Shown: one piece after another, positions 14,513-16,614 of the stretch | Position numbering within the stretch: the stretch's first letter is position 1 | How the letters are laid out: every line of letters starts with the position of its first letter | DNA from: an uncultured Opitutaceae bacterium | Lineage (GTDB): Bacteria > Verrucomicrobiota > Verrucomicrobiia > Opitutales > Opitutaceae | Reading direction: 5' to 3' | Length of the DNA stretch: 16,614 nt | Assembly: GCA_937128785.1 (NCBI GenBank) | Contig: CAKZMS010000040.1 | Span: forward strand, 1-16,614 | Made by a program: the position numbers and the translations under genes | Notes under the pieces: model-generated | What the model was told of the DNA's origin: nothing | Database searches by the model: none | Seen by the model: only the letters and a program-made list of their open reading frames with translations

Positions 14513-14926
14513 CTAGATATAATACATCTCGTCGCCGCTCAAATTCATCATCTGGTCCAAAGTTTTGGTGCGGCAGTGCTGCGCCAGGGCGTCTTTGACC
14601 TCTTGCCACACCGCATCAACCTGCGGGCCACTGAACCCCTCACCCGAGGCGCTGAGCTCCAGCACGTCACCCTCGATCAGGCAGACGATGTCGTGAAGGG
14701 TCACTTCTTGGGGCGCGCGGGCGAGCGCATAGCCGCCTTGCTTACCCCGCTTGCTCGAAATCAGCCCGCCATTGCGCAATTCCGACAAGATCTGGACGAG
14801 GTAATTGGCGGGAACTGCCTCCGACTGCGCGAGGTCCTCAATATGAGCCAATCGGTCAGATCCATAACTTCGCGCCAATTGGGCCAGAACCCGGCAGGCA
14901 TAGTCTACTTTGACCGATAATTTCAC
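14513..14926 (-). CDS. Rrf2-family transcriptional regulator without the Fe-S cysteine cluster
   Basis: The 137-aa protein opens MKLSVKVDYACRVLAQLA, the usual Rrf2 start, followed by the winged helix with IEDLAQSEAVPANYLVQILS (29-48) and the wing GLISSKRGKQGGYALAR (54-70), then TLHDIVCLIEGD. Cysteines are only C11, C82 and C118; the three closely spaced cysteines that bind Fe-S in IscR, NsrR and RsrR are absent from the loop at about 88-108. It is therefore more like CymR-type members, which sense through protein partners, or an undefined subgroup. The start is GTG, supported by the conserved N-terminus. An inverted repeat 27-43 bp upstream may be its operator. It is divergent from gyrB and upstream of the zinc-ribbon gene. 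Confidence 0.92.
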   Translation of the reverse strand: MKLSVKVDYACRVLAQLARSYGSDRLAHIEDLAQSEAVPANYLVQILSELRNGGLISSKRGKQGGYALARAPQEVTLHDIVCLIEGDVLELSASGEGFSGPQVDAVWQEVKDALAQHCRTKTLDQMMNLSGDEMYYI

Positions 14927-14952
14927 GTGAAGACGGACGCTAGGTCCGAATC

Positions 14953-14969
14953 TTAGGTCGGCAACCTAA
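14953..14969. promoter_or_regulatory. Inverted repeat in the Rrf2-gyrB intergenic region, candidate operator
   Basis: TTAGGT-CGGCA-ACCTAA is a perfect 6-bp palindrome with a 5-nt centre, 27-43 bp upstream of the Rrf2-type start. A third TAGGT lies at 14941-14945. The position suits autoregulation and could also touch gyrB transcription. The palindrome is seen; its binding by the regulator is inferred. Confidence 0.4.
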
Positions 14970-15033
14970 AATACCCTCTAAACGCCGTAAACATGTCTCA
15001 ATTCGGTGAAAATTCGGTTGTGGGGGGGGATAT

Positions 15034-16614
<1,581 letters not shown>

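Overview
The window looks like chromosomal DNA of a GC-rich bacterium, most likely in the Verrucomicrobiota and perhaps the Opitutales. That placement is an inference from three things: a minimal COX24/mS38-like basic peptide, the form of the AddAB-like pair, and clusters of short palindromic repeats of the kind I associate with this group. There is no phage, plasmid or CRISPR signature. Most of the content is housekeeping. The least ordinary stretch is about 12.97-13.78 kb, where the RNase P RNA gene and an adjoining repeat island share a family of small palindromic elements.

Layout. (1) 1-1198, minus strand: type IV pilus assembly genes, a pilM-like ATPase-fold gene overlapping a truncated PilN-like membrane protein gene, preceded by a ~200-nt leader with several inverted repeats. 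(2) 1418-1594, minus: a 31-codon gene for a very basic COX24/mS38-like protein (too short for routine gene callers), followed by three hairpins, the last one a Rho-independent terminator. (3) 1669-7604, minus: an addB-addA pair for a two-subunit helicase-nuclease of double-strand break repair, joined by a GTGA overlap with a strong AGGAGG site. (4) 7652-7966, minus: rpsT (ribosomal protein S20) with its own terminator. (5) 8067-10389, plus: a CHASE4-like sensor histidine kinase and a NarL/LuxR-type response regulator. (6) 10512-12932, plus: three overlapping genes for pilin-like proteins (PilV-, PilW- and PilX-like). (7) 12968-13454, minus: rnpB, with palindromic elements built into two peripheral helices. 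(8) 13502-13780: a repeat island with an 83-bp near-perfect hairpin and abutting palindromic modules. (9) 13783-14926, minus: an Rrf2-family regulator and a coiled-coil zinc-ribbon protein, probably one operon. (10) 15082-end, plus: gyrB, cut by the window edge.

How the parts relate. The pilM/N-like genes and the minor-pilin-like trio are probably two pieces of the same type IV pilus or pseudopilus machinery, with the inner-membrane platform on one side and the tip or priming complex on the other. The two-component pair sits directly upstream of the pilins, so it could control them, but nothing in the sequence proves that. AddAB, rpsT, rnpB, the COX24-like peptide and gyrB are core genome maintenance and translation functions. 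Recognisable Shine-Dalgarno sequences are rare; the clear cases precede addA and the pilW-like gene, both at translationally coupled junctions.
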